From: Pseudarthrobacter sp. ATCC 49987
Lineage (GTDB): Bacteria; Actinomycetota; Actinomycetes; Actinomycetales; Micrococcaceae
Direction of reading: 5' to 3'
Assembly: GCF_009928425.1 (NCBI RefSeq)
Contig: NZ_JAABNS010000003.1
Coordinates: 103,083 to 167,082, forward strand
DNA: 64,000 nt
Shown: positions 8,158 through 15,971 of the stretch, one piece after another
Layout of the letters: each line of letters begins with the position of its first letter
How positions within the stretch are numbered: the stretch's first letter is position 1
Made by a program: the position numbers and the translations under genes
Notes under the pieces: generated by a model
The model's input: the letters and a program-made list of their open reading frames with translations, nothing else
Databases searched by the model: none
Told to the model about the DNA's origin: nothing

Positions 8158-8186
8158 GTGGGAGTGGCTGCTGAAGTCACTCCCAC
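8158..8186. terminator. Bidirectional hairpin between convergent genes
   Basis: An 11-bp stem with one mismatch (GTGGGAGTGGC paired with GTCACTCCCAC) lies between the ParA-like gene and the minus-strand small gene, whose stop codon falls inside the stem. It is followed by a pyrimidine-rich CTTCCTCTT in the plus direction. Confidence 0.6.
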
Positions 8187-8368
8187 CTTCCTCTTAAGCC
8201 CTTCATTTTCTCTGCCTCGGCGGTGTAGAGCAGACCTGCAGCGTCTGCCCCGGTGACCCGGGCCAGGTCGTCCAGAGACTTGAAGTGGCCCCGGGCGAGG
8301 GTGACGGCCACCAGTTCGAGGTACGCGGTGCCGTTGCGCTGTCCGAGGCCGTCCAGGTAACTCAGCAT
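8177..8368 (-). CDS. Small hypothetical protein
   Basis: 63 residues from ATG 8368, with GGAGGGCGC just before it. The start overlaps the stop of the 33-residue gene upstream (ATGCTGA). The sequence has an amphipathic helical pattern (YLELVAVTLARG, SLDDLARVTG) and no recognised family. It is the last gene of the operon that begins near 10794 and is interrupted by the IS. Confidence 0.6.
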   Translation of the reverse strand: MLSYLDGLGQRNGTAYLELVAVTLARGHFKSLDDLARVTGADAAGLLYTAEAEKMKGLRGRWE

Positions 8369-8463
8369 GCGCCCTCCATGGCGCCGGGTCCTTCGGATTC
8401 TTCGGCGGCGAGCCGCGTCAGCGTCAGGGCTGCCAGGTCCGGGTTTTCGTAGATGAGTCCCAT
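8362..8463 (-). CDS. 33-residue hypothetical peptide
   Basis: ATG 8463 to TGA 8362, translation beginning MGLIYENPDLAALTLTRLAA. The 3' end overlaps the next gene by 7 nt and carries its ribosome site, an arrangement typical of coupled small genes. No strong ribosome site precedes it. It follows by 43 bp the reconstructed stop of the IS-interrupted gene. Confidence 0.45.
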   Translation of the reverse strand: MGLIYENPDLAALTLTRLAAEESEGPGAMEGAC

Positions 8464-8606
8464 GGGCCAACGCTACGCACCCCGCCGGTTCCGTCAAAGG
8501 CCTGCGCTAGCGCCAGCGGTAGGACTCCAGCGCAGGGGACTGCTGAAGGTTTGATTGACACTTTGCCTGTGAGGATTTGATCCTTGCGGGTGGAAGGATG
8601 TTCATC

Positions 8607-8894
8607 ATGCCCAAAGCCTTTCCCGAAGAATTCCGCCGCGATGTCGTCGCGGTTGCCCGCAAGGGCGAAGCGCCCATCATCCAGATCGCCAAGGACTTCG
8701 GTGTCTCGCCCGCTGCCCTGCACCGCTGGATGAAGATCGCCGACAGAGAAGACGGCGTGAAGTCCGGGGCGGTGTCCGATGACGCCGCGAAGTTGCGGGA
8801 GGCCAACAAACGCATCCGGCTCCTGGAACAGGAAGCCGAAGTCATGCGCCGTGCCGTGGCCTACTTGTCCCGGGACATCAACCCAAAAAAATGA
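8607..8894 (+). CDS. IS3-family transposase OrfA
   Basis: 95 residues from ATG 8607, preceded by GGAAGG; an in-frame ATG at 8598 and a TTG at 8577 are less well placed. It has an N-terminal helix-turn-helix (EEFRRDVVAVARKGE, then IAKDFGVSPAALHRWM) and a C-terminal leucine-zipper-like helix. It binds the IS ends. It ends NPKK at seven consecutive A residues (8885-8891), the usual place for -1 frameshifting into OrfB to make the OrfAB transposase. Confidence 0.9.
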   Translation: MPKAFPEEFRRDVVAVARKGEAPIIQIAKDFGVSPAALHRWMKIADREDGVKSGAVSDDAAKLREANKRIRLLEQEAEVMRRAVAYLSRDINPKK

Positions 8895-9769
8895 TGTACC
8901 CGCTGGTCCGCGAGCTGGCTGCCAGGGACGCCCCGATCCGGGTTCCCGTGGCAGTGTCCTGCCGGGTACTGAATTTCTCCAGACAGGCCTACTACCAGTG
9001 GGCCGCCAATCCCGTCCCGGCCCGGGACTGGGAAGAAGCGCATCTGATCAACGCCGCCATCGATCACCACCGGGACGATCCTGCCTTCGGATACCGGTTC
9101 ATCGCCGATGAGATCAACGCCGGTCCCGGCCCTGGGGCCAGTGAACGCCGGATCTGGCGGCTGTGCTCGGAGAACGGCATCCTCTCGGTGATCCACCGCC
9201 GGCGCCGGTCAGGGCTCAAGGCCGGCCCGCCGGTCCACGATGACCTCGTCGAACGGGACTTCAGCGCCACGGCACCGAACCGGAAATGGCTCACGGACAT
9301 CACCGAGCACCACACCGGGGAGGGCAAGCTGTACCTGTGCGCGATCAAGGACCTTCACTCAAACCGGATCGTCGGGTACTCGATGGACGGGCGGATGAAA
9401 GCGTCCCTGGCCGTCGCCGCCCTGGACCACGCCGTGGCCCTCAGGAAACCGGCGGGCACGGTGGTCCACTCGGACAGAGGGTCCCAGTTCAGATCCAGAA
9501 AGTTCGTCCTGGCCCTGAACACCTACGGCCTGAACGGATCGATGGGCCGGGTAGGGGCATGCGGTGACAATGCAGCGATGGAATCGTTCTTCTCCCTGCT
9601 GCAAAAGAACGTCCTGAACCGGAAACGATGGGAGACCCGGGCCGAGCTCCGGCTGGCCATCACGACCTGGATCGAGCGCAGCTACCACCGCAAACGCCGT
9701 CAACGTGCCCTCGGACGGCTGACACCAATCGAGTTTGAGACAATAAAAAACGCGGCCTCAGCCGCGTAA
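8891..9769 (+). CDS. IS3-family transposase OrfB, rve integrase core
   Basis: 292 residues, overlapping orfA by 4 nt. It has an N-terminal HTH_21-type helical region (FGYRFIADEINAG) and then the DDE catalytic core: Asp in WLTDITEHH, Asp in VVHSDRGSQF, and Glu in AAMESFFSLLQKNV. All three acidic residues are present, so the transposase looks functional. A GC-rich hairpin (CGCGGC-CTCA-GCCGCG) overlaps its 3' end and may stop transcription. Confidence 0.93.
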   Translation: MMYPLVRELAARDAPIRVPVAVSCRVLNFSRQAYYQWAANPVPARDWEEAHLINAAIDHHRDDPAFGYRFIADEINAGPGPGASERRIWRLCSENGILSVIHRRRRSGLKAGPPVHDDLVERDFSATAPNRKWLTDITEHHTGEGKLYLCAIKDLHSNRIVGYSMDGRMKASLAVAALDHAVALRKPAGTVVHSDRGSQFRSRKFVLALNTYGLNGSMGRVGACGDNAAMESFFSLLQKNVLNRKRWETRAELRLAITTWIERSYHRKRRQRALGRLTPIEFETIKNAASAA

Positions 9770-10172
9770 GAAATTATCAACCCCAGCTGTCAACTAAACC
9801 TTCAGCAGTCCCCAGGCAGCAGGGGAGCGGGGCTGTTTTTCAGATGGTCGACGGGGCGGGTCCCGGCAAGTTCCTTGGTCGGGGTGACCATCCAGAGGGT
9901 GAAGTAGTTGTGAGGGATGTCCAGCACCATCGCCCGCCGAAAAAGCTCAACGACTGTCGGATGGAGCTGCCCGCCGGGGAGGAACTGGAATCCCGGACAG
10001 AATGTCCCGTCGTCTATGAAGATGCGGACGAGCTGGCGCATGACGGGTTCCGGGTCCTCCATGAGTTCGGAGAGCCGGCGGTGCACCTGCACGAGGGTCG
10101 GGAGCGTGAACTCGGTCCGGATCCCGGCCCAGGTCTGGTCAGTGATCGGTTGGGGGTTCAATAGCACAGCAC

Positions 10173-10481
10173 CTAGTCGCTGATGCTTTCCAGAAGCCAC
10201 TGGGTGGAGAGTGGATTCCGGCGCAGCGTGAACGTCCGCAGCGCTGAGTTGGATCCCAGACGGACCTGCAACTGCCAAAACTCGATACTCACCAGGTCCC
10301 CGCTGCCGACGGCCGCACTACGACGGGTGTCCCACCAGGCGTCCCGGGCGAACCAGTGCACCGGGTCCGCGGCCACGGCCCAGATCCGGCCCTTATGCCG
10401 GACGGCCAGGGGAGTGCCGGCCGGGGTGAACCGGACGTCGACGTCAGCGTCCAGGGTTGTATCATTCGCTACTGCTGTCAC
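10173..10481 (-). CDS. DUF6504-like protein
   Basis: 102 residues. The GTG start at 10481 lies inside the end of the upstream gene (20-bp overlap). The pattern of a pair of beta strands, ARDAWWDTRR, then an FWQL/V strand and a final WLLESISD resembles DUF6504. In actinobacteria I associate that family with error-prone polymerase (ImuB/DnaE2) neighbourhoods. The SOS-like box upstream of the operon fits a DNA-damage link. Function not established. Confidence 0.6.
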   Translation of the reverse strand: MTAVANDTTLDADVDVRFTPAGTPLAVRHKGRIWAVAADPVHWFARDAWWDTRRSAAVGSGDLVSIEFWQLQVRLGSNSALRTFTLRRNPLSTQWLLESISD

Positions 10482-10794
10482 GGTTTGTCCGCTCTCCCAA
10501 GTTTCTCGTCATCATTTCTTCCCGGCGGGTAACCGCCGAACTCCACACCCAGGTCCGGTAGGTCAACGGCCCGTCCTTCCAGGTCACTTCCACGGCTTTG
10601 GACGTCCAGGCGTACACCTCGCCGTCCACCAGCTCGGCGCAGTTCGGAAACCTGATCCACGCCTTCACCGGGATCCCGGGGAAGCCGTTTTTGGACGGGA
10701 AGTGCTCGAAATCAAGCTCTTCGACCGTCAGCCCAATCGGGGACGCCCGCCGCGCATACTGCGCCTGTAGCCTCCCCGCCTGATCCGGTCCCAT
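10462..10794 (-). CDS. Hypothetical protein, first gene of a possible SOS operon
   Basis: 110 residues from ATG 10794. It contains a helix with basic residues (LQAQYARRASPIG) and then a small beta-rich region (VKAWIRFPN, EVYAWTSKAVEVTW). No family recognised. The LexA-like box at 10805-10820 lies 10 bp before its start, and the next gene overlaps its end, so it heads the operon 10794 to 8177. Confidence 0.65.
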   Translation of the reverse strand: MGPDQAGRLQAQYARRASPIGLTVEELDFEHFPSKNGFPGIPVKAWIRFPNCAELVDGEVYAWTSKAVEVTWKDGPLTYRTWVWSSAVTRREEMMTRNLGERTNRDSSSE

Positions 10795-10804
10795 ACCACC
10801 ACTT

Positions 10805-10820
10805 TAGAATATATGTTCGA
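10805..10820 (-). promoter_or_regulatory. LexA/SOS-box-like operator
   Basis: TAGAAT-ATAT-GTTCGA matches the actinobacterial LexA consensus TCGAAC-N4-GTTCGA at 10 of 12 positions, with one perfect half-site. It sits just before the start of the gene at 10794. Confidence 0.5.
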
Positions 10821-11024
10821 ATCGACACGCCAAGAAAAAGCGCAATCATGCCGAAGTGCATCTGATGCATGATTACGCAGATCTCATTATGGACGGCGGC
10901 TACGACAGCCGGCGACCCGGGCGCCGGCGCGGGCCGTCGAGGGGACGGGTTGAACGCCAGTGGGGACAGCCTGAGCTGTGCGGAGGGCTCCACCTGCCCC
11001 CAATGGGCACAACCCGTCCGCCCG

Positions 11025-11303
11025 CTACTTCGGCGTCTGGTCTTCCGTTGGGGGGAACTCCCGCAGCGTCGCCGCCATGGCCCGGACCGCTGCGGCGTTC
11101 TCGGTCCAAGGCCGGCCATTGCGCGTGCAGGCACTGAGATTCGTTACTTCTGTCGCCTCCGCCGCAGCGGTGAGCTCTGCCCATGCGGCTTCGAGTTCTA
11201 CGAGCTGTTCGGCTGTCAGTGGCTCCGGGCTGCCCGCCGCGGGCGTCGCTGCAGCCGGTTCGGCTGTTGTCGGGCGTTTCCCGAAAAGGCTTCGTAACCC
11301 CAT
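11025..11303 (-). CDS. Small acidic/Ala-rich hypothetical protein
   Basis: 92 residues from ATG 11303, with AAAGGGG before it; the in-frame ATG at 11327 is worse placed. It begins MGLRSLFGKRP, then an Ala/Pro/Thr-rich linker and a predicted helix rich in Leu/Glu/Ala (about residues 33-60). The C-terminal RNGRPWTENAAAV repeats a pattern common in small plasmid proteins. No function assigned. Confidence 0.6.
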   Translation of the reverse strand: MGLRSLFGKRPTTAEPAAATPAAGSPEPLTAEQLVELEAAWAELTAAAEATEVTNLSACTRNGRPWTENAAAVRAMAATLREFPPTEDQTPK

Positions 11304-11424
11304 GTGCTGCCCCTTTCTGGAATGCACCGCCAGGAGATTTCACCCGGGGGGATGAGTGGGCTGCGACTGGCGGGACCGTTCAACCCTAGCAAGGCCCTGA
11401 TTTCCGCTGCGCTCCAACCAGGTG

Positions 11425-11797
11425 TGGGGCGTCCGCTGGCGCGGCCGGCTGTTGGGGCCAGTGCCTCCGTCGCAGGGCTCCGGATGCCCTGGCCCTGTCT
11501 TACGTCTGCGACGTTTTTGTGTTGCTGTCCTGCGGATTCTAGGCGTCCGCTCCAGCCCGTCTAGCCCCTCCTTCGTCGGGGCCTGCGGTGCAGGAAATGT
11601 CCCTCCGGCGCTCCTACGTCGCTGATTTCCTCCAGGAATTTCCCGCCCCTTGCCTGCGGTAGACAGGCCTCCGTCGGCCGCCGAGCAAGCGAGCTTGCCA
11701 GCAACAAAAAAACAACGGGGGGAGAGGGGAGCTGGCCGGTCACCTAGGTCGCCCCACCCACCCAACTTCTCGGACAAGAAGGAACAACACCATGAAC
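11425..11797 (+). repeat. 373-bp direct repeat, leader copy A
   Basis: This non-coding leader is about 97% identical (roughly 10 substitutions, no gaps) to 12853-13225. Both copies end exactly over the first codons of the gene they precede and include its AAGAAGGAA ribosome site. The last 170 bp are identical. Inside are several short stem-loops (for example GCAAG-CGAG-CTTGC). No open frame is convincing. See findings for a possible leading-region promoter role. Confidence 0.9.
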
Positions 11798-12220
11798 GCA
11801 ATCGCAACTGCGACCGTGACCACTAAGGACACCGGGGAAGCCATCGACGGCGTAACCGTGCTGGGCGATTACCACATGAACGGCGGCTACGACTGGATGG
11901 AACTCATCGAAGCCGAAGGCTGGGCCGTCATCCCCAGCTGGGGCTGTGACGGCTGGGATCTGGGCCAGTGGCCCCATGTCATGGTCGCGGCCACGCGGAC
12001 AGCTGACAGCATCGGCAACCTGTTCGGAGTCGCCACGTACTGCGAGGGAGACGTGAGCTGCACGTTCTACCGGACCAAGGCCCGGCAGTTCGAAGCGATC
12101 ACCGAACAGGCCTTCTTCCAATGGAAGACCGGACAGGCCCACGGCCCGGACGACCTCCCCGAAGCCGCCGCGGAACTTCCCTCCCGCTACCGGATGCCCT
12201 ACACGGTCAACGCCGCCTAA
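11792..12220 (+). CDS. Hypothetical leading-region protein
   Basis: 142 residues from ATG 11792, at the end of leader copy A. A central Trp/Gly-rich stretch (GGYDWMELIEAEGWAVIPSW) is followed by a Cys-containing region and a helical C-terminus. No family recognised. It shares a transcription unit with the DUF3846 gene 79 bp downstream. Position beside the mobilisation genes suggests an early-expressed or anti-defence role, but nothing in the sequence proves it. Confidence 0.75.
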   Translation: MNAIATATVTTKDTGEAIDGVTVLGDYHMNGGYDWMELIEAEGWAVIPSWGCDGWDLGQWPHVMVAATRTADSIGNLFGVATYCEGDVSCTFYRTKARQFEAITEQAFFQWKTGQAHGPDDLPEAAAELPSRYRMPYTVNAA

Positions 12221-12298
12221 GAAGGGCCAGAACCGGTGCCCCGCCGACAGCGGCGGGGCACCGCACCCCCGCCGCACCACCTGAGAGGACAAACCCTG

Positions 12299-12649
12299 AT
12301 GAGCACCTGCACCGCCCTGATCATCCCCGCCGACGGACGCGAACCCGCACGGGTCGAAACCATCGACGCATCACTGGAGAACCTGCAAACTCTCGTGGCC
12401 GGGAACATCGAAGCCGTGAGCAGCTACGACTGGCACTTCTACGTCAACGAGGAAGGCAAGATTCTGAACCTCGCCCCTAACCGCCGCGCCGCTCAACTGG
12501 TCCTGGAAGAAACCGGCGTCCTGACCGATGTCTACTGCGGGAACACCGTGTTCCTGGGCGAGACGGACGGCGGCGGCGAGGCCGACGTCCCCGAGGAACT
12601 GATCGACCTGGCACAGCAACTCTTCGGACTGCACCAGCCGGTGAGCTGA
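12299..12649 (+). CDS. DUF3846 domain protein
   Basis: 116 residues from ATG 12299 with GAGAGGAC upstream; the open frame reaches 12236 but without a better start. The pattern of a beta strand (TALIIPADG), then SLENLQTLVAGNIEAV and later YVNEEGKILNLAPN matches DUF3846. Members are common on plasmids and phages and have no settled function. Second gene of the unit driven from leader copy A. Confidence 0.8.
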   Translation: MSTCTALIIPADGREPARVETIDASLENLQTLVAGNIEAVSSYDWHFYVNEEGKILNLAPNRRAAQLVLEETGVLTDVYCGNTVFLGETDGGGEADVPEELIDLAQQLFGLHQPVS

Positions 12650-12689
12650 CACCCAGGACGGTGGCCGGTCCTTCATGGCCGGTCACCGC

Positions 12690-12745
12690 TGGCGGTCCGC
12701 CGCCGTGGCCGGCTCCCGCTTCTGGTTACCGGCGGCGGACCGCCA
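12690..12745. repeat. Long inverted repeat after the DUF3846 gene
   Basis: Perfect 16-bp arms (TGGCGGTCCGCCGCCG) flank a 24-nt loop, 41 bp past the stop. The core GGCGGTCCGCCGC recurs in the hairpin at 14658-14712 after the ParB-like gene, so each leader unit ends with the same structure. It may act as a terminator or processing site. Confidence 0.6.
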
Positions 12746-12852
12746 ACCGCAGGCCCAGGAGCGGGAGGCAGGGCGGCGCGGCAAGCCGCCCGCAGCACAC
12801 CAGGTTCAGATTCCCGGGTGCTGCTCAATGGTTCGCAGGGCTCACCCCTATT

Positions 12853-13225
12853 TGGGGCGTCCGCGGGCGCGGCCGGCTGTTGGGTCCAGGGCCTCCGTCG
12901 CAGGGCTCCGGATGCCCTGGCCCTGTCTTACGTCTTCGACGTTTTTGTGTTGCTGTCCTCCGGATTCTAGGCGTCCGCTCCACCCCGTCCAGCCCCTCCT
13001 CCGTCGGGGCCTGCGGTGCAGGAAATGTCCCTCCGGCGCTCCTGCGTCGCTGATTTCCTCCGGGAATTTCCCGCCCCTTGCCTGCGGTAGACAGGCCTCC
13101 GTCGGCCGCCGAGCAAGCGAGCTTGCCAGCAACAAAAAAACAACGGGGGGAGAGGGGAGCTGGCCGGTCACCTAGGTCGCCCCACCCACCCAACTTCTCG
13201 GACAAGAAGGAACAACACCATGAAC
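12853..13225 (+). repeat. 373-bp direct repeat, leader copy B
   Basis: Second copy of the leader, offset exactly 1428 bp from copy A and ending over the start of the ParB-like gene. Equal length in both copies points to a recent duplication or to selection on structure. Substitutions are confined to the first half. Confidence 0.9.
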
Positions 13226-14572
13226 ACCACACCCACCCTCGAAATGCTCGACCCGGCCACCCTGACCGTGGACATCAACGTCCGCAAAGACGCCGCCCTG
13301 ACCCCCGATTTCATCGCCAGCATCAAAGAGCACGGCGTGATGGAACCCGTCATCGCCCACCGCAAGGACGACGACACCGTGCACGTCCTGATGGGACAGC
13401 GCCGCACCCGCGCCGCCGTCGAAGCCGGACGCACCAGCATCCCGGTGATGATCGTCGAATCCCCCGAGGAAGCCGAACGGATCGTGACGCAGGTCGTGGA
13501 GAACATCCAGCGGGCCGAACTGACCGAAGCCGACGAAGCCGACGCCTACCACCAGCTGTCCCTGATCGGCGTTTCAGCCGCCACGATCGCGAAAAAGACT
13601 GGGCGGACGAAGACGACCGTGGAGAGTGCCCTGAAGGCCAAATCCACCGACACCGGATCCGCCGCCCTGGGCAAGGGGTACACGATTGAAGCGGCCCTGA
13701 TTCTGGCTGAGTTTGCCACTGATGGTGACGCGGTGGAGGAGCTGGAATCGGTCATCGCCGATGAGCCGGACATGCTCGCGCACGTCACCCAGCAGTTGCG
13801 GGACCGCCGCGACCGCGCGGCCGCACTCGCGGCGCTGACCGCCGAGCTGGAAGCCGCCGGGACCACCGTGGTGGAACGCGCCGGATACGACGGGGACAGT
13901 GAGAACGTCCGGGTGTCCTCGCTGAACCGGGCAGACGGGGAACCGGCCACCGAGGAGGACGCCAACGCCGTGCACATCGTGTCCTCCTACAACGGCCATC
14001 TCTCCACCGTCCCGGTCGTGGCCGGATGGAAAGAGCTGGGCTTCACGCTCCGGTACAGCGGGTACGGCGCATCAGCGGCGAACAAGGGTCCGATGACTGA
14101 GGAGCAGAAGGCCGAACGGAAAACCCTGATCGAAAACAACAAGCTGATGCAATCGGCAACTGTGGTCCGGCGCGACTTTGTGAAGGCGCTGCTGGCGAAG
14201 AAACAGCCGCCCAAAGGCTGGCAGCACTTCACCGTTCACGCCATCACCCACCATCCCGAAACGGCCAGCGGATACGAGGGATCCGTAGCCGCCGAGATGG
14301 CAGGAGCCAAGACGGGGGAGACCTCGGATAGGTGGGGATGGAACCCGCTGAGGGACCATGTGGCCACGTCCCCGGCCCGGCCCGAAGTATCCCTCATTGC
14401 ACTGGTTTGCGCAGGGTATGAAAAGACCATCGCCAAGGACTCGTGGCGGTCCCCGAGCATCCGTCACATCGACTACCTGAACCGGCTAATTGCCTGGGGG
14501 TATACGGCCAGCCCGGTCGAGCAGATCATCCTCGACAGCGCCGCCCCCGCACAGGAACACCCAGCCGCATAA
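13220..14572 (+). CDS. ParB/Spo0J-like protein (orphan)
   Basis: 450 residues. Residues 5-100 form a ParB N-terminal domain with VLMGQRRTRAAVEAG, the nucleotide/DNA-contact motif, preceded by the VRKD strand. A helix-turn-helix-like segment follows at about 120-150 (LIGVSAATIAKKTGRTKTTV). The C-terminal 250 residues are variable. It is far from the partition locus at 60.5 kb and has no ParA neighbour. It lies in the presumed leading region beside the mobilisation genes, as do ParB-like proteins of some conjugative plasmids. A role in partition is therefore unlikely; early plasmid establishment is an inference. Confidence 0.82.
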   Translation: MNTTPTLEMLDPATLTVDINVRKDAALTPDFIASIKEHGVMEPVIAHRKDDDTVHVLMGQRRTRAAVEAGRTSIPVMIVESPEEAERIVTQVVENIQRAELTEADEADAYHQLSLIGVSAATIAKKTGRTKTTVESALKAKSTDTGSAALGKGYTIEAALILAEFATDGDAVEELESVIADEPDMLAHVTQQLRDRRDRAAALAALTAELEAAGTTVVERAGYDGDSENVRVSSLNRADGEPATEEDANAVHIVSSYNGHLSTVPVVAGWKELGFTLRYSGYGASAANKGPMTEEQKAERKTLIENNKLMQSATVVRRDFVKALLAKKQPPKGWQHFTVHAITHHPETASGYEGSVAAEMAGAKTGETSDRWGWNPLRDHVATSPARPEVSLIALVCAGYEKTIAKDSWRSPSIRHIDYLNRLIAWGYTASPVEQIILDSAAPAQEHPAA

Positions 14573-14657
14573 GAGCTGCCTTGCCGGGCGGACCCCCACC
14601 GCCCGGCAAGGCCCCCGGCCACTCACCACATGAAGGCCGGGAACCTTCCAGAGGTCG

Positions 14658-14712
14658 GGCGGTCCGCCGCAAAGTGCGAACCACAGTAGCCACTCACCGG
14701 CGGCGGACCGCC
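14658..14712. repeat. Inverted repeat after the ParB-like gene
   Basis: 13-bp perfect arms (GGCGGTCCGCCGC) with a 29-nt loop, the same core as the hairpin at 12690-12745. It lies 85 bp past the stop codon. Confidence 0.55.
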
Positions 14713-14841
14713 GTATTACGCGACGTCCCGCAAACACGTCCAGGTGCCGCGGCCCCGGTCATACGATGACGTATCAGCCGTTCAACGCCGTCACAAATTC
14801 CAGCTATGCTGGATCACAGATTTCCTTTGTCCGAGGAGCAG

Positions 14842-14871
14842 AAAAGGACCGGCCATCAGGCCGGTCCTTTT
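14842..14871 (+). terminator. Rho-independent terminator
   Basis: AAAAGGACCGGCC-ATCA-GGCCGGTCCTTTT is a perfect 13-bp stem whose right arm ends in a T-run. It closes the leading-region transcription unit. Because it is symmetric it could also work on the other strand. Between it and 15055 I see no gene. Confidence 0.85.
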
Positions 14872-15054
14872 CTGTTTAACCGCACCCGCCCGGACGGAGA
14901 CTGTGCACGGCCACCGCTCGCCCAGGGTGCCATACCCATGGAATGGTGACGTGGTGGTTGTGTGCAGCCGGTCAGCTGGGTCCCGTCGTCCAGATGTGTG
15001 CGGGAAAAGCCCGAAGGAGATAGCTTTTGCCGTGTCCATGTGGGCGAGGGGTTA

Positions 15055-15354
15055 CTACTCGGAGACGCCAGCGACGGGACTTGACTCCTGCGGGCTCTTC
15101 CGGCCCCGGGGACGCCCGCCGGCCTTCCTGGTCGGAGCGTCCAGGCCGAAGCCCCGCAAGTCGGATTCAGTCCACTCTGCGCGCAAGGCAGCCTGGTAGT
15201 CCTTGGCGTACTTCTGCTCCGCTGCAGCGAGCAGCTGGGCGGCCTCCTGGACCTCGACGCCGCTGGCAGCGGCCTGCTTCACGGCGTTGACCTTGGTGTC
15301 CCTGGCGGCGTCGATCTTGGCAGCGGCTTTTGCCGCGATGTCGTTGATATCCAT
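15055..15354 (-). CDS. Small coiled-coil protein near oriT
   Basis: 99 residues from ATG 15354. An Ala/Lys-rich helical N-terminal half (DINDIAAKAAAKIDAARDTK) is followed by a heptad-like helix and a basic tail (GGRPRGRKSP). It diverges from the MobC-like gene across the candidate oriT. It may be a relaxosome accessory or a small DNA-binding protein; no family recognised. Confidence 0.65.
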   Translation of the reverse strand: MDINDIAAKAAAKIDAARDTKVNAVKQAAASGVEVQEAAQLLAAAEQKYAKDYQAALRAEWTESDLRGFGLDAPTRKAGGRPRGRKSPQESSPVAGVSE

Positions 15355-15359
15355 ACCCA

Positions 15360-15578
15360 AACCCTACCGGCCACGACTGACACCCAGAAGCCGGTTTTCC
15401 GGGACCACGTGCGAGAGGCGAAAAAACCTCCAAAAAAGACCGTGCGGAGCAAGCTAGACGGTTATGTGCCATAAGCCGCGTGTTGATCCACGGCCTGCGG
15501 CCCTGGATGGGGCACACTCGTCAGTGTGGCCCGGAGATTCCGGGGCGCTGCGCTGGGCATTGGGGGGAGGGGATCGGG
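15360..15578. other. Candidate origin of transfer (oriT)
   Basis: A 220-bp non-coding gap between divergent genes, right next to the MobC-like and relaxase genes. It contains GGTTATG-TGC-CATAAGCC, and GGGGCACACT followed after 4 nt by AGTGTGGCCC (one mismatch), plus A- and G-rich runs. Inverted repeats beside relaxase genes are typical of oriT. The nick site cannot be placed from sequence alone. Confidence 0.45.
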
Positions 15579-15971
15579 ATGACTGAAGAGCGGAAGTCAG
15601 CGCGCAGGTTCTCACGCCGCCGCCGCGCGAACATTGACGGTGACACCCAGTACGTGCGGGTGTCGATGTCGGAGTTCGAACGCGCGCAGCTCAAGGTCCT
15701 GGAGGAACGGACCGGCCGCAGCCCGTCGGAGATTCTGGTCAGTGCTGCCCTGTACGCGGAAAACTCCGAGTCGCTGGCTGAACGGCGGGCGATGGCCGTG
15801 GAATTCATTGCAGCCCGCCGCTACCTTGCTGCCCTGTCGAACAACGTCAACCAGCTCGCCCGGCACGCGAACGCCACGGACGAATTCCCGGAAGCAGCAC
15901 GTACCGTTTTGACCCGGGTGCGTGCGGTCGCTGACCGGATCAATACGATGCTGGATTCGATGATGCGCTGA
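15579..15971 (+). CDS. MobC-like relaxosome accessory protein
   Basis: 130 residues from ATG 15579, after a GGGGGGAGGGG tract. A basic N-terminus (RRFSRRRRANIDG) precedes a ribbon-helix-helix-like strand and helices (YVRVSMSEFERAQLKVLEE, then SPSEILVSAALYA). The C-terminus NNVNQLARHAN is characteristic of the MobC family. It binds oriT and helps the relaxase nick. Its TGA overlaps the relaxase ATG by one base, so the two are translationally coupled. Confidence 0.85.
   Translation: MTEERKSARRFSRRRRANIDGDTQYVRVSMSEFERAQLKVLEERTGRSPSEILVSAALYAENSESLAERRAMAVEFIAARRYLAALSNNVNQLARHANATDEFPEAARTVLTRVRAVADRINTMLDSMMR

Larger units (their letters stand above)
8536..9812 (+). mobile_element. IS3-family insertion sequence, copy 1 (1277 bp)
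   Basis: The ends are imperfect inverted repeats starting GGGACTGCTGAAGGTTT, and the element carries orfA and orfB with an A7 slippery run. A direct CAG duplication flanks it (8533-8535 and 9813-9815), so this is a clean insertion. The copy at 39533-40809 has the same length and orientation and looks identical over its whole length. Confidence 0.95.
8507..10167 (-). pseudogene. Gene split by IS copy 1; MbcA/ParS/Xre antitoxin-like protein
   Basis: The 5' part runs from a GTG at 10167 to the IS edge near 9813; the last residues lie at 8507-8535. Removing the IS and one copy of the CAG duplication restores one frame whose end reads HLKNSPAPLLPALESYRWR then TAG at 8507-8509. The central part (LHPTVVELFRRAMVL, then FTLWMVTPTKELAGTRPVDHL) resembles the toxin-binding region of MbcA/ParS/Xre antitoxins. 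With the IS present, translation ends inside the element after replacing eight C-terminal residues, so partial function is possible. Confidence 0.7.

Noticed and set aside
11561..11743. Minus-strand frame conserved in both 373-bp leaders (also 12848-13171)
   Set aside because: Conservation is explained by the DNA duplication; no ribosome site and substitutions change amino acids freely.
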